A DNA stretch of 64,000 nt from Kribbella capetownensis (GCF_004331485.1 NZ_SJKD01000001.1:1860001-1924000), one strand, 5' to 3'. Positions 15,690 through 24,931 are shown, numbered from the stretch's first letter. A program made the numbers and translations. Notes: generated by a model from the letters alone, not told the origin.

Positions 15690-16562
15690 TCAGATGTGAC
15701 CGAGGTGCGCCAGCTTCTCGGGATTGACCTGCCGCCGGAACGCCGTGATCCGCCCGTCGGCGACCTCCACCGTGTCGAGCCAGACGAGCGTGCCGCCGCG
15801 GTACGTCGCCAGCGCCGGCTGTCCGTTCACCTCGATGATCCGGACCGTGTCGGGACGCCTCAGCTCGATCTGCCTGACCGTCAGCTTGGCGATCCGCTCG
15901 GGACCCGTGACCGGCTTCCGTGCGGCGGTCACCTTGCCGCCGCCGTCGGCGACGTACACAGCCCCGGGGTCCAGCAGTGCGACGAGCCCAGCCAGGTCTC
16001 CTGCGTCGGCGGCTGCCTTGAACGCCTTGAGTACACGTTCGGTCTCGATCTTGGAGGCCCGTGGCGTCTCCTCGACGGTGGCGACCCGTGCCCGCGCGCG
16101 GGAGGCGAGCTTGCGGCTGGCGGCGGGCGTCGTACCGAGCACCTCGGCGATCCGGGCGAACGGGAAGTCGAAGACGTCGTGCAGCACGAGCGCGACGCGT
16201 TCGGCGGGGGTGAGCGTCTCCATCACCACCAGCATCGCGGTGCTCACCGACTCGTCCATGAGCACCGCGGCGGCGGCGTCCGGCCCGGTCAGCAGCGGTT
16301 CGGGCAGCCAGGGCCCGACGTAGGACTCGCGCCGGACGCGCGCCGACTTCAGCACGTTGTACGACGTACGCGCGGCCAGAGTCACCAGCCAGGCGCGCAG
16401 ATCGCGAACCTCGGACAGGTCGGCGGCCGCCGCACGCAACCAGACGTCCTGCGTCACGTCCTCGGCCTCCGTCACGGTGCCGAGGATCCGGTACGCCGCG
16501 CCGAAGACCGCGGGACGATGCGCTTCCCAGTCGGCCTCCGACAACGCCTTGGTCCGCTCCAC
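15690..16562 (-). CDS. ECF sigma factor of the ECF41 type with C-terminal SnoaL-like domain
   Basis: Of 290 residues, about 10-75 form region 2 (TEAEDVTQDVWLRA) and about 110-165 region 4 (LTPAERVALVLHDVF). A SnoaL/NTF2-like extension follows. Three signatures I know from ECF41 proteins are present: WLPEP in the linker, DGGGK in the extension and an NPxKL-type motif (NPEKL) at the end. In that group the extension regulates promoter use. The GTG start has GGGAGGGTGAG upstream. The downstream FAD oxidoreductase is its probable target and partner. Confidence 0.87.
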   Translation of the reverse strand: MERTKALSEADWEAHRPAVFGAAYRILGTVTEAEDVTQDVWLRAAAADLSEVRDLRAWLVTLAARTSYNVLKSARVRRESYVGPWLPEPLLTGPDAAAAVLMDESVSTAMLVVMETLTPAERVALVLHDVFDFPFARIAEVLGTTPAASRKLASRARARVATVEETPRASKIETERVLKAFKAAADAGDLAGLVALLDPGAVYVADGGGKVTAARKPVTGPERIAKLTVRQIELRRPDTVRIIEVNGQPALATYRGGTLVWLDTVEVADGRITAFRRQVNPEKLAHLGHI

Positions 16563-16581
16563 CTCACCCTCCCGCCGCCTC

Positions 16582-16598
16582 TGTGATCGATGATCACA
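16582..16598. promoter_or_regulatory. 17-bp palindrome upstream of the sigma factor
   Basis: TGTGATC and GATCACA flank a 3-base centre, 20 bases before the GTG. It resembles a CRP-type site but the spacer is seven rather than six bases between TGTGA and TCACA. It abuts the end of the ABC permease gene. Confidence 0.4.
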
Positions 16599-17801
16599 CT
16601 AGGGCGTCGCCAGCGCCTCGGTGGGGGAGAGCCGGGAGGCGCGGATCGCTGGGTAGAGGCCGGCCAGGGCGCCGATGACCAGGGTGGCCGCGATACCGCC
16701 GACCAAGGCCCAGACGGGGATGACGGTCAGCCAGTTCTGGTACGACGCGTAGGCGGTGGTGACCGCTGATCCGAGTAACGCTCCGCCGACCCCGCCGAGT
16801 GCGGACAGGAGCAACGACTCGGTCAGGAACTGGGTCCGGATCTGACCGCGGGTAGCTCCGAGTGAGCGGCGCAGGCCGATCTCGGCCCGGCGTTCGAGCA
16901 CCGAGATCACCATGATGTTCGCGACGCCGACGCCGCCGACCAGCAGCGCGACCGCGCCGAGACCGAGCAGTAGTCCGGTGAACGCCTGCCCCGCGGCCTG
17001 TTTCGCGGCCAGCGCGTCGGAGGGCCGGGAGACCTCGACCTCGTTCGGTGACTCCGGGTTGGCTGTTGCCCCGAGCACCGATCGGACCGCCTCCACCTGG
17101 GCGTCGTCCGAACGGGTGTAGATCGTCGTCGGGTGCCCGTCGAAGGACAGCGTGGTGTCCGCGGCCGGCCAGCCCATCAGGGCCGCACTGTCCAGTTCCG
17201 GCGCCAGCGCGGCCGGTTCGAGGATGCCGAGCACGGTGAACCACTTGTTGCCGATCAGCACCTGCGCATCCGGACCGGCGCGGGTGATGCCGAGCCGGTC
17301 AGCGGCCGTTGCGCCGAGCACGGTGGCGGGATACTTCCCGGTCGCCGCGTCGATCCACTTGCCACTGCGGACGGTCGCCCCGATCGTCTCGAGCAGGTTG
17401 GTACGGGCGGCGTACGCGAGGATGCCGTTGGTCTCGACGACCGGGATCTTGTTGCTGCGGTAGACGGAGGCATCGTCCACCTTGCCGACCGCCGACTCCG
17501 CCCGGACCGGTCCGATCCGGCCGACCATCCCTTCGGCGGTGAGGGGCAGTTGGGCCTCCTCTCCGGTCAGCCGGACGCCGGGCGCGACGGTCAGCAGATT
17601 GGTGCCGAGGGCATCGAGTTGGCCGTCGAGCTCGGCCCGCGAGGACGACGAGATGCCAACCACCGCGACCATCGCGGCGATCCCGATCGCGATGCCCAGC
17701 GCGGACAGGAAGGCGCGCAGCGGGCGGGTCCGCAGCCCGACCGCGCCGACCCTGACCACATCCCGCGGCCACAACCTGGCAGGTTTCAGTACGTCGCTCA
17801 T
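16599..17801 (-). CDS. MacB-type ABC transporter permease
   Basis: The 400-residue protein has an N-terminal helix (about residues 25-50), a large extracytoplasmic domain (about 55-270) and three C-terminal helices. This is the four-helix FtsX/MacB layout, with [20 protein letters not shown] between helices as in that family. Its ATG overlaps the ATPase stop. With the ATPase, the adaptor and a lipoprotein it forms a minus-strand operon. MacB-type systems act as mechanotransmitters or exporters rather than importers. Confidence 0.88.
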   Translation of the reverse strand: MSDVLKPARLWPRDVVRVGAVGLRTRPLRAFLSALGIAIGIAAMVAVVGISSSSRAELDGQLDALGTNLLTVAPGVRLTGEEAQLPLTAEGMVGRIGPVRAESAVGKVDDASVYRSNKIPVVETNGILAYAARTNLLETIGATVRSGKWIDAATGKYPATVLGATAADRLGITRAGPDAQVLIGNKWFTVLGILEPAALAPELDSAALMGWPAADTTLSFDGHPTTIYTRSDDAQVEAVRSVLGATANPESPNEVEVSRPSDALAAKQAAGQAFTGLLLGLGAVALLVGGVGVANIMVISVLERRAEIGLRRSLGATRGQIRTQFLTESLLLSALGGVGGALLGSAVTTAYASYQNWLTVIPVWALVGGIAATLVIGALAGLYPAIRASRLSPTEALATP

Positions 17802-18463
17802 GCCAGTACCTCCTCGATGATGCGACCGTCGCGCATCCGGACCTGCCGGGGTAGCGACGCGGCGATGTCCCGGTCGTGCGTGATGATCACGACCGTCGTA
17901 CCGCCGGCATGGAGATCCCGCAGGAGTTGCATGACACCGGCGCCTGACGCGGAGTCCAGTGCGCCGGTCGGCTCATCAGCCAGCAGTACGGCGGGTTGAC
18001 CGGCGACCGCTCGCGCCACGGCGACTCGTTGCCGCTCGCCACCGGACAGCTCATGCGGCCGGTGATCCATCCGGTGCCCGAGACCGACCCGCTCTAACGC
18101 GGCCGCGGCGCGCTTGCGGCGTTGCGCCGGCCGCAGCCCGGAGTACAGGAGCCCGTCCGCCACGTTGTCGAGTGCCCGTACGCCGGACGCCAGGTGGAAC
18201 TGCTGGAAGACGAAACCGATCCGGGTCGCCCGCAACGCCGACAGACCCGTGTCGGGGAGGCGGGCGACGTCGTACCGGTCGATCCGGACCGTGCCGGTGG
18301 TCGGTCGGTCCAGGGTGCCGAGCACGTTCAGCATGGTCGACTTGCCTGACCCGGACGGGCCGACGATCGCGACCAGCTCGCCGCGATCGATCCGCAGGCT
18401 GACCCCGCCGAGCGCCGCGACGCCGCCCGCGTACACCTTGGTGACTTCGGTCAGCTCGATCAC
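17798..18463 (-). CDS. ABC transporter ATPase (MacB/LolD type)
   Basis: A 221-residue nucleotide-binding subunit with Walker A (GPSGSGKST, near residue 35), Q-loop (FVFQQFHL), signature (LSGGERQRV), Walker B ([12 protein letters not shown]) and His switch (IITHD). The sequence is closest to the LolD/MacB/FtsE branch. It overlaps both neighbours by 4 bases, so the complex is made in fixed order: adaptor, ATPase, permease. Confidence 0.92.
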   Translation of the reverse strand: MIELTEVTKVYAGGVAALGGVSLRIDRGELVAIVGPSGSGKSTMLNVLGTLDRPTTGTVRIDRYDVARLPDTGLSALRATRIGFVFQQFHLASGVRALDNVADGLLYSGLRPAQRRKRAAAALERVGLGHRMDHRPHELSGGERQRVAVARAVAGQPAVLLADEPTGALDSASGAGVMQLLRDLHAGGTTVVIITHDRDIAASLPRQVRMRDGRIIEEVLA

Positions 18464-19512
18464 TTCGGGATCCCCACCACGGTGCCGGCCTTGATCCCCG
18501 CACCGCTGATCTCGACCTGGCCGCCGGCGAAGAGGCCTGTTTTCACCGGCTGATAGTTCGACGACTTACCGTCGGTAACTTCCACGCCGAAGCCGCCTTC
18601 GCGCAGCGCGACCAGGGCCGACACCGCAACGGTCAGGACGTTCTTCCGTTCCGAGGCGGTGAAGACCACGTCGACGGCCGCGAGCGACCAGGCCGCCACC
18701 GCCTTCTGGTTGTCGATGGCAACGATCACCTCGATCTTGGTCTCCGGGTCCTTGTCCGCGCCGTCGGCCGGGATGATCACCGTCGACACCTTCTGCACCT
18801 TGCCCGGCACGGTCGCACCGTCCGGCAGGGTGACCGAGACCTTCGCGTCCGGCTTCGCCAGCCGCTGGTCCGATGCGTCCAGCTGGACCGTGACGGCCTT
18901 TGTCGTGCCGGTGTAGGTGAGCACGGTCTGGTTCGGGCCGATCGGCGCACCTTCCTGGGCCTGCACGCTGTCGACCCGGATCCGGCTGGGTGCGAACAGG
19001 ACACTGCCCAGGTCGACCACGCCGGTCTCATCCAGGCCGCGGTCCTCCTGCCAGTCCTCCACCGCCTCGGCGGTGGCGTCGGTGTACTCGTCGTCGACGG
19101 TGAAGCCCGTGTAGCCCATCGCACTGAGGTTCTGTTCGAGCTGGAGGACGTCCGGTCCTTCACTCCCGTCGGCGAGCCTCCTGTACGCCGGCAGCGCGCC
19201 GTACAGGAGTGTGGTGGGCTTGTTGTCGAGGCTGTAGACGGTCTGGCCGCGGCTGAGTTCCTGTCCGCTGTCAGGCAGTCCGGTGATCGTCCCCGCGGTC
19301 CGGTTGACCGCGCTGGACGTCGTACCGAAGCCCAGCTCGCCATCAGCGGTCTCAGTGTCCTTGAGAGTCTGCTGGGTGACCTTGGCCGTGCTGACCGGCA
19401 ACGCGACAGTGGCGTGGTCCGCGGCCTGACTGGTGTCGCCGCGGTTCACCAGGAACGCGCTCGCCACGCCACCGGCGGCGAGGACGACCACAGCGGTGAG
19501 TGCTCGGCGCAT
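18460..19512 (-). CDS. Periplasmic-adaptor-like protein with peptidoglycan-binding domain
   Basis: A 350-residue protein with an N-terminal signal anchor ([19 protein letters not shown]), then adaptor-like beta segments. About residues 115-160 form a PG-binding-1-like repeat ([16 protein letters not shown], then [11 protein letters not shown]), and the C-terminal half resembles HlyD/MacA adaptors. This is the usual partner of MacB-type pumps in Gram-positive actinobacteria and probably links the transporter to the cell wall. The ATG overlaps the lipoprotein stop (TGATG). Confidence 0.83.
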   Translation of the reverse strand: MRRALTAVVVLAAGGVASAFLVNRGDTSQAADHATVALPVSTAKVTQQTLKDTETADGELGFGTTSSAVNRTAGTITGLPDSGQELSRGQTVYSLDNKPTTLLYGALPAYRRLADGSEGPDVLQLEQNLSAMGYTGFTVDDEYTDATAEAVEDWQEDRGLDETGVVDLGSVLFAPSRIRVDSVQAQEGAPIGPNQTVLTYTGTTKAVTVQLDASDQRLAKPDAKVSVTLPDGATVPGKVQKVSTVIIPADGADKDPETKIEVIVAIDNQKAVAAWSLAAVDVVFTASERKNVLTVAVSALVALREGGFGVEVTDGKSSNYQPVKTGLFAGGQVEISGAGIKAGTVVGIPK

Positions 19513-20030
19513 CACTTACCTGCCAGGATGCTCTGGCAGGTCTCCTGCGCCTTCTTGAAGTCGGGGTCGTCGGCGACGCCAGGGCCGATCATGACGCCGC
19601 GCTGACCGGGCTTGGGGTCCGGGAACTTCTCCACACCGTTCTTCCGCATGCACTCGGCGAACTTGCGGCCGTTCTCCTCCTGCTGCGGATTCGGACCGCT
19701 CTCGCCCTGCGGGTTGTACTGCCGGCAGGCCTCCATGGCTGCGTCCACCTTCTCCCTGGTGACGCCGGAGTTCTTGTCGAACTTGAGCATCGGCCCCTTG
19801 CCAGGCTCCGGGTCGGGAACATCCAGGCCCTGCTCCCGCAGGCACTGGGTGAACTTGACCGCCATCTCGTCCCGGCTGAGGCTCGCCGGCGCGCTGCTCG
19901 GGGCAGTCGCCTGCGGCTGCCCGCCGGTGCCGGACGCGACCTGGACCTCCGGTTCGTCCGCACCGCAGCCGGTCAGCAGCAGTACGGCGGCCGCCAGCAT
20001 CGCCGCGGCCAGAGTGGGCTTGCGCATCAC
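19512..20030 (-). CDS. Lipoprotein with internally duplicated Cys-containing repeat
   Basis: The 172-residue protein has a lipoprotein signal with lipobox LLTGC (Cys22). Two repeats of about 55 residues follow: KFTQCLREQGLDVPDPEPG ... AMEACRQY and KFAECMRKNGVEKFPDPKPG ... AQETCQSIL. Each repeat has two cysteines that could form a disulfide. GTG at 20030 has AGGAG seven bases upstream; the ATG one codon later is the alternative. It is first in the ABC operon and divergent from the two-component system, so it may act as sensor or substrate-handling part (inference). Confidence 0.8.
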   Translation of the reverse strand: MMRKPTLAAAMLAAAVLLLTGCGADEPEVQVASGTGGQPQATAPSSAPASLSRDEMAVKFTQCLREQGLDVPDPEPGKGPMLKFDKNSGVTREKVDAAMEACRQYNPQGESGPNPQQEENGRKFAECMRKNGVEKFPDPKPGQRGVMIGPGVADDPDFKKAQETCQSILAGK

Positions 20031-20079
20031 GTCTCGTCTCCTTCGCTGGGTTCAGGCCGTCAGCCTTCGCCGTGCGCCG

Positions 20080-20096
20080 TTTCCGGAGGGTTTCCG
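20080..20096. promoter_or_regulatory. Direct-repeat candidate site for the response regulator
   Basis: TTTCCG occurs at 20080-20085 and 20091-20096, 11 bases apart, the spacing of OmpR/PhoB half-sites. GGGGAAAC at 20111 adds an inverted half-site. The element lies in the divergent spacer between the lipoprotein operon and the regulator gene. Confidence 0.5.
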
Positions 20097-20142
20097 CAGT
20101 CGCTAACACCGGGGAAACACCGGCGTCGGGGATCATGGGTGC

Positions 20143-20799
20143 GTGCGGGTGCTGGTGGTCGAGGACGAACCGTTGCTGGCGGCAGCCATCGCGGAGTGGC
20201 TGCGCGACGACTCGCATGCCGTCGACGTGACCGGAGACGGCGGTGCCGCGCTCGAGCGGTTGTCCGTGAACGAGTACGACGTACTGGTGCTGGACCGCGA
20301 CATTCCCGTCGTCCATGGGGACGACGTGTGCCGGCAGCTCGTGGAATCCGGGTCGGCCACGCGGGTGCTGATGCTGACCGCCGCGGCCGCCGTCACAGAT
20401 CGAGTGGAGGGGCTTGGATTGGGCGCGGACGACTATCTGACCAAGCCGTTCGCCTTCACCGAACTGGCGGCCCGGGTGCTGGCGCTGGGACGTCGGAGCC
20501 GTCCGGCCGATCCGCCGGTACTGCGGCGCGCGGGAGTGACTCTGGACCCGGCCAGGCACGAGGTGTTCCGGGACGGCCGGTACGTGCCGCTGTCGAAGAA
20601 GGAGTTCGCCGTACTCGCGGAACTCCTCCGAGCGGACGGTGCGACCGTGTCCGCCGAACAACTGCTGGAGAAGGCATGGGACGAGCACGTGGATCCGTTC
20701 ACCGGAGCGGTTCGGCTGACCATCCTCAAGCTGCGCCGGAAGCTGGGGGAGCCGGGACTGGTGGAGACGGTCACCGGCGTCGGCTACCGCATCCCCTGA
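20143..20799 (+). CDS. OmpR-family response regulator
   Basis: The 218-residue protein has a receiver domain (about 1-115) with the acidic pair in VVEDEP, the phosphoacceptor Asp in VLVLDRDIP near residue 51, and the conserved Lys in YLTKPFAF. A winged-helix DNA-binding domain follows (LSKKEFAVLAELLRADG ... VRLTILKLRRKLGEPG). The GTG start is followed directly by the histidine kinase gene. It faces the lipoprotein-ABC operon, a common layout in which the pair controls the transporter. Confidence 0.92.
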   Translation: MRVLVVEDEPLLAAAIAEWLRDDSHAVDVTGDGGAALERLSVNEYDVLVLDRDIPVVHGDDVCRQLVESGSATRVLMLTAAAAVTDRVEGLGLGADDYLTKPFAFTELAARVLALGRRSRPADPPVLRRAGVTLDPARHEVFRDGRYVPLSKKEFAVLAELLRADGATVSAEQLLEKAWDEHVDPFTGAVRLTILKLRRKLGEPGLVETVTGVGYRIP

Positions 20800-22052
20800 G
20801 GCGACTGAGCCTGCGGGGTCGCCTGACGCTGCTGTACGGCGGCCTGTTCCTGGTCGCCGGTGTGCTGCTGCTCGGGGTGACGTATGTGCTGTTCAGCCAG
20901 AACTTCGCCGGGCAGTACCGGGTACTGATCCAGGGCACCTATCTCAGACCACCGGCTGCCACGTCCACCGCCGTACCGGCGCCGCGGCCCGACCAGTTGT
21001 TCGTGCTGAACAAGGAGGGCGACGTACTAACCGGCGCGGACGCCGAACAGGTCATCAAGGCGCAGCGCGAGGAGGTCAGACAAGCCGCGATCGAGTCGCT
21101 GCTCACCCAGGGCAGCATCGCTCTGGTCGTGGTGGGCGCGCTGGCCGCGGGCCTCGGCTGGCTGGTCGCCGGCCGAGTTCTGACACCACTGCACCGCGTC
21201 ACCGACACCGCCCGCCGGATCGCGGCCGCACCCGCGGCCGGGCACGGGCTGCACGAACGGATCGCGCTGCGCGGGCCGGACGACGAGGTGAAGGACCTGG
21301 CCGACGCCTTCGACACCATGGTCGAGCGGCTGGACCACTCGTTCGACGGTCAACGGCGGTTCGTCGCCAACGCCTCCCACGAGTTGCGTACGCCGCTCAC
21401 TGTCGGCCGCGCCCTGGTCGAGGTTGCGATGCACCGTCGTACCGCGTCCGCCGATGTGAAGGAACTCGGCGAGAGCCTGCTGACGATCAACGCGCGGCAC
21501 GAGCAACTGATCAACGGGCTGCTGATCCTCGCCGATTCCGAGAAACAACTGACCACGGTCTACCCGGTCAACCTTGGCGACATCGTCACCCACGTCGCCG
21601 GCCAACTCTCCGCCGAAGCCGCGGCCGCAGGCGTCGAAATGATCCACGGCCCGGGTGACGCCCCGACCCGCGGAGACGCCCTCCTGCTGGAGCGGCTCGT
21701 CCACAACCTGGTGGAGAACGGGATCCGTCACAACCTCCGGGCGCGGACCGACTCGGACGAGCGCTGGGTGCGTGTGGTGAGCAAGACCGAGGGCGATCAC
21801 GTGGAGCTCGTCGTGACCAACACTGGGCCGGACATCCCGCCGTACGAGGTGGAATCGCTCTTCAAACCCTTCTACCGCCTGGGCGCCGAACGCCTGGTCG
21901 CGGGTAAGGGCTCCGGTCTGGGCCTGTCCATCGTCCGCTCGGTCGCCGAGGCTCACGGCGGCACAGTCGTGGCAACTCCCCGCCCGACCGGCGGTCTGGA
22001 AATCCGCGTCACCCTTGACATGGAGCGTGCTCCAGAAGGCAGTCTCGGGTAG
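20796..22052 (+). CDS. Sensor histidine kinase (apparent CTG start)
   Basis: Two membrane helices (about residues 12-32 and 105-130) flank a short extracytoplasmic segment. A HAMP domain (LVAGRVLTPLHRVTDTA), the dimerisation box with the phosphorylated His (FVANASHELRTPLT) and an ATPase domain (LVHNLVENGIRHN, then GSGLGLSIV) follow. The frame has no ATG, GTG or TTG before the first helix. The CTG at 20796 overlaps the regulator's TGA in the way GTGA overlaps do elsewhere, so it is the best start. The next GTG (20862) lies inside the first helix. Confidence 0.88.
   Translation: MRRLSLRGRLTLLYGGLFLVAGVLLLGVTYVLFSQNFAGQYRVLIQGTYLRPPAATSTAVPAPRPDQLFVLNKEGDVLTGADAEQVIKAQREEVRQAAIESLLTQGSIALVVVGALAAGLGWLVAGRVLTPLHRVTDTARRIAAAPAAGHGLHERIALRGPDDEVKDLADAFDTMVERLDHSFDGQRRFVANASHELRTPLTVGRALVEVAMHRRTASADVKELGESLLTINARHEQLINGLLILADSEKQLTTVYPVNLGDIVTHVAGQLSAEAAAAGVEMIHGPGDAPTRGDALLLERLVHNLVENGIRHNLRARTDSDERWVRVVSKTEGDHVELVVTNTGPDIPPYEVESLFKPFYRLGAERLVAGKGSGLGLSIVRSVAEAHGGTVVATPRPTGGLEIRVTLDMERAPEGSLG
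22015..22045 (+). promoter_or_regulatory. MerR-type promoter for the aldo/keto reductase
   Basis: TTGACA at 22015-22020, a 19-base spacer holding the palindrome TGGAGC-GT-GCTCCA, and CAGTCT at 22040-22045. Over-long spacers with a palindrome between the boxes are the hallmark of promoters activated by MerR-family proteins. The transcript would start at the ATG 22053, inside the end of the kinase operon. Confidence 0.6.
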
Positions 22053-23029
22053 ATGATCAACCGAACCATTGGCAATCGCCGGTCCGTCAGCGCGTTGTGT
22101 CTCGGCGCCATGAACTTCGGCAGTTCGACGGATCCCGAGACAGCGATCGCGATCCTCGACCGGTTCGTCGAAGCCGGCGGGACGTTCATCGACACGTCCA
22201 ACAACTACAACAGTGGACCGGCAACGGTGGTGAGAGTGAGGAGCTGCTGGGCCGCTGGATGCGTTCGCGCGGCAACCGCGACCAGCTCTTCATCGCTACG
22301 AAGTGCGGCGCCCGGACGACCGTGCCAGGCGACCCGGACGACAAGCATTGGGAAGGGCTCGGCGCGTCAGTCATCGACTCCGCTGTCAAGAGCAGTCTCG
22401 AGCGGCTGGGCACCGACCGCATCGATCTGTACTACGCGCACATGGACAACCGATCCACTCCGCTCGAAGAGACCGTAGGCGCCTTCGGCCGACTCGCCGC
22501 CGACGGCGTTGTCGACCTGGTCGGCTGCAGCAACACCACCAGTTGGAGGCTGGACCGTGCGCGCCAACTGGCCGCCGGCCAAGGCGTGGAACCCTACTCG
22601 GTCATTCAGCAGCACTACACCTATCTCTGGCCCAGCCCGCTCGCGCAGACCGGCGTCGAACGTCTCGGCACTCCCCACTTGCCCCACGCAGGAGTCGAGC
22701 ACTTCGACTACCTCAACGAGCACCCAGACGTCACCCTGGTCGCCTACGCGTCCCTCCTGGCCGGCTCTTATGCCCACCTGGACCGCCCCTTCCCCGCCGA
22801 GCGCGGTTATGCCCATCCGACGGCGTACGCCCGCTTCGAGGTACTTCGCCAGGTAGCCAACGAACTCGGCGCCACTCCCAACCAAGTAGTCCTGGCCTGG
22901 ATGCTCCACCACGACGCACCAGTCGTCCCCCTCTTCGGAGCCTCCTCCCTGACCCAACTGGACGAAGCCCTCGATGCGGTGAACCTCACCTTGGACGCCG
23001 GCCTGATGGACCGCCTCAACAACGCCTGA
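22053..23029 (+). pseudogene. Aldo/keto reductase gene with one frameshift
   Basis: The first about 55 codons (MINRTIGNRRSVSALCLG ... TFIDTSNNY) match the N terminus of aldo/keto reductases. The rest of the barrel (ESEELLGRWM, DLYYAHMDN, VEPYSVIQQHY, then ATPNQVVLAWMLHHDAP) is in the next frame. Loss of one base near 22207-22215 restores the whole 325-residue protein. Without the shift the product would be complete and ordinary, so this is either a recent inactivation or a sequence error. Confidence 0.78.
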
Positions 23030-23045
23030 CGCGGGTGTCGTTGCC

Positions 23046-23072
23046 TGTCGATCCGGGCTGAGCCTGTTCGTG
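23046..23072 (+). promoter_or_regulatory. Candidate ECF42-dependent promoter
   Basis: TGTCGA at 23046-23051 and CGTG 17 bases later. TGTCGA is the -35 sequence reported for ECF42 sigma factors. The position, about 35 bases before the DGPF-protein gene, fits self-activation of this gene pair. Confidence 0.45.
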
Positions 23073-23104
23073 TAGGGGTGACAGGAACTTACGAGGAGGC
23101 CGAG

Positions 23105-23449
23105 ATGAACCAGTACCTGCTCAGCATCTATCAGCCGGATGGACCGCCGCCGGAGCCGGAGGTTCTGGACCCGATCATGCGGGAGTTGGGGGAGTTGAAC
23201 GAGGAGATGCAGGCCGCGGGGGTCTGGGTGTTTGCGGCCGGGTTGCATCCGCCGGAGACTGCGACTGTGCTGAAGGTGTCCGGTGACGACGTGCTCGTGA
23301 CGGACGGGCCGTTCACCGAGGGGAAAGAGCACCTGGGTGGGTTCACCGTGATCGAGGTCGAGGATCTGGATGCGGCGTTGGGGTGGGCGCGGCGGTTGGC
23401 TCGGGTGTTGAGTCCGCTGTCGATCGAGGTGCGGCCCTTTGCCGGCTGA
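23105..23449 (+). CDS. DGPF-motif (YCII-related) protein
   Basis: The 114-residue protein contains the exact DGPF motif ([11 protein letters not shown]) that names this branch of YCII-like proteins, with a beta-alpha ferredoxin-like pattern around it. GAGGAGG precedes the ATG at 23105; the reading from 23078 is not needed. DGPF proteins are encoded beside ECF42 sigma factors, and the next gene is one. Their biochemical role is not settled. Confidence 0.87.
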   Translation: MNQYLLSIYQPDGPPPEPEVLDPIMRELGELNEEMQAAGVWVFAAGLHPPETATVLKVSGDDVLVTDGPFTEGKEHLGGFTVIEVEDLDAALGWARRLARVLSPLSIEVRPFAG

Positions 23450-24668
23450 CACCGGACCCCGACGACCCGCCGCCACGCCTGAGCGGATTGCCCGTGTGTT
23501 CAGGGCTGAGCACGGGCGGGCGGTTGCGGTGCTGGCTCGGGTGTTCGGGGACCTGGGGATCGCGGAGGACGCCGTACAGGATGCGTTTGCGGCAGCCGTC
23601 GAGAAGTGGGCGGACAGCGGCGTACCGCCCAGTCCGGCGGGGTGGATCATCACGACGGCGCGGAACCGGGCGATCGATCGGCTGCGGCGGGAGTCGGTAC
23701 GCGAGGACAAGCAGGCGCAGGCGGCGTTGCTGCATGCGCAGGAGGAACCGGTGGAGGAGGGCGTTGTGCACGACGACCGCCTCCGGCTGATCTTCACCTG
23801 CTGCCACCCGGCGCTCGCGCTCAACGTGCGGGTCGCGTTGACGCTGCGGATGCTCGGCGGGCTCACCACAGCCGAGATCGCCCGCGCGTTCCTGGTGCCG
23901 GAGTCGACGATGGCGCAGCGCCTGGTCCGCGCCAAGGCGAAGATCCGCGCGGCCGGCATTCCGTATCGCGTCCCGTACGAGGCCGACCTGCCCGAGCGCG
24001 TCCGCGGCGTACTCGCCGTTGTCTACCTGATCTTCAACGAGGGGTACGCCGCTTCGTCCGGCGAGACTCTCGTCCGCGACGAACTGTCCGCGGAGGCGAT
24101 CCGGCTCGGCCGCGTGCTGGTCGACCTGATGCCTGACGAACCCGACGCCGTCGGTCTGCTCGCGCTGATGCTCCTCCAGCAATCCCGCCGTTTGGCGCGG
24201 GTGGGGTCGGACGGTTCCATGGTTCTGCTGGCAGACCAGGATCGCGACCGCTGGGACCGCGAGCTGATCGCGGAGGGCCAGGAGCTCGTACGCCGCTGCC
24301 TCCGCCGGAACCAGCCTGGTCCTTATCAACTGCAAGCCGCCATCAACGCCGTGCACTCGGATGCTGCTGCCGCGGCCGACACGGACTGGCCGCAGATCCT
24401 GCAGCTCTACAACCACCTGCTCACGCTCACCCCGACCCCGATCGTCGCGCTCAACCGCGCCGTAGCGGTCGCCGAGGTCGAAGGCCCAGCCGCCGCCCTC
24501 ATCCTGATCGACGACCTCGATCTGAGCTCCTACTACCTCTTCCACGCCATCCGCGCCGACGTCCTCACCCGCCTCGACCGCCCCGACGAAGCTCGCACGG
24601 CCTACGAGGCTGCCCTCAACCTCACCTCCAACGAAGCCGAACAGGCGTTCCTGCGTACCCGCATCTAA
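23439..24668 (+). CDS. ECF sigma factor of the ECF42 type
   Basis: The 409-residue protein starts at TTG, overlapping the DGPF gene by 11 bases. It has region 2 ([17 protein letters not shown]), region 4 ([20 protein letters not shown]) and a long C-terminal extension of about 200 residues made of helical, TPR-like segments. That extension ([34 protein letters not shown]) is typical of ECF42 and is needed for activity in studied members. No anti-sigma gene is adjacent, as usual for the group. Confidence 0.9.
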   Translation: MPADTGPRRPAATPERIARVFRAEHGRAVAVLARVFGDLGIAEDAVQDAFAAAVEKWADSGVPPSPAGWIITTARNRAIDRLRRESVREDKQAQAALLHAQEEPVEEGVVHDDRLRLIFTCCHPALALNVRVALTLRMLGGLTTAEIARAFLVPESTMAQRLVRAKAKIRAAGIPYRVPYEADLPERVRGVLAVVYLIFNEGYAASSGETLVRDELSAEAIRLGRVLVDLMPDEPDAVGLLALMLLQQSRRLARVGSDGSMVLLADQDRDRWDRELIAEGQELVRRCLRRNQPGPYQLQAAINAVHSDAAAAADTDWPQILQLYNHLLTLTPTPIVALNRAVAVAEVEGPAAALILIDDLDLSSYYLFHAIRADVLTRLDRPDEARTAYEAALNLTSNEAEQAFLRTRI

Positions 24669-24925
24669 CGGAGCCGGTACTTGCGCTTCTCGCGTTGGTT
24701 GTGGGTGTCGCGACGTCGGCTGGCGGGCCGGGTGATGCGGATCGCGAGCGCGCCGAGGGCTCCGACGATCGCGCCGAAGACGGCCGCGATAGGACTCATG
24801 AAGATCGCGGAATCAGTCCACTCGTCATGATTCGGCCCAGTCGCGAACCACGAGAACGCCACATTGGCAAACACCATCACCAGAGCACCAACCACCGCGC
24901 CGGCCAGTACCTGAGAGCGCCCCAT
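24665..24925 (-). CDS. Small two-helix membrane protein
   Basis: The 86-residue protein has two hydrophobic segments (about residues 5-28 and 43-65) separated by a short polar loop with an acidic cluster (HDEWTD). A strongly basic C terminus ([21 protein letters not shown] region) is probably cytoplasmic. TACGCT six bases before the ATG suggests a leaderless transcript. Its stop overlaps the convergent sigma factor gene. No family recognised. Confidence 0.65.
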   Translation of the reverse strand: MGRSQVLAGAVVGALVMVFANVAFSWFATGPNHDEWTDSAIFMSPIAAVFGAIVGALGALAIRITRPASRRRDTHNQREKRKYRLR

Positions 24926-24931
24926 CTCACG

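Noticed and set aside
13545-16586. 1013-codon open frame on the plus strand
   Set aside because: It crosses three well-supported minus-strand genes (LLM enzyme, FAD oxidoreductase, ECF41 sigma factor) and two intergenic regions, and has no recognisable domain.
16582-16598. CRP binding site upstream of the ECF41 gene
   Set aside because: The spacer between TGTGA and TCACA is seven bases, not six, so the match to CRP is imperfect; kept only as an unnamed palindrome.
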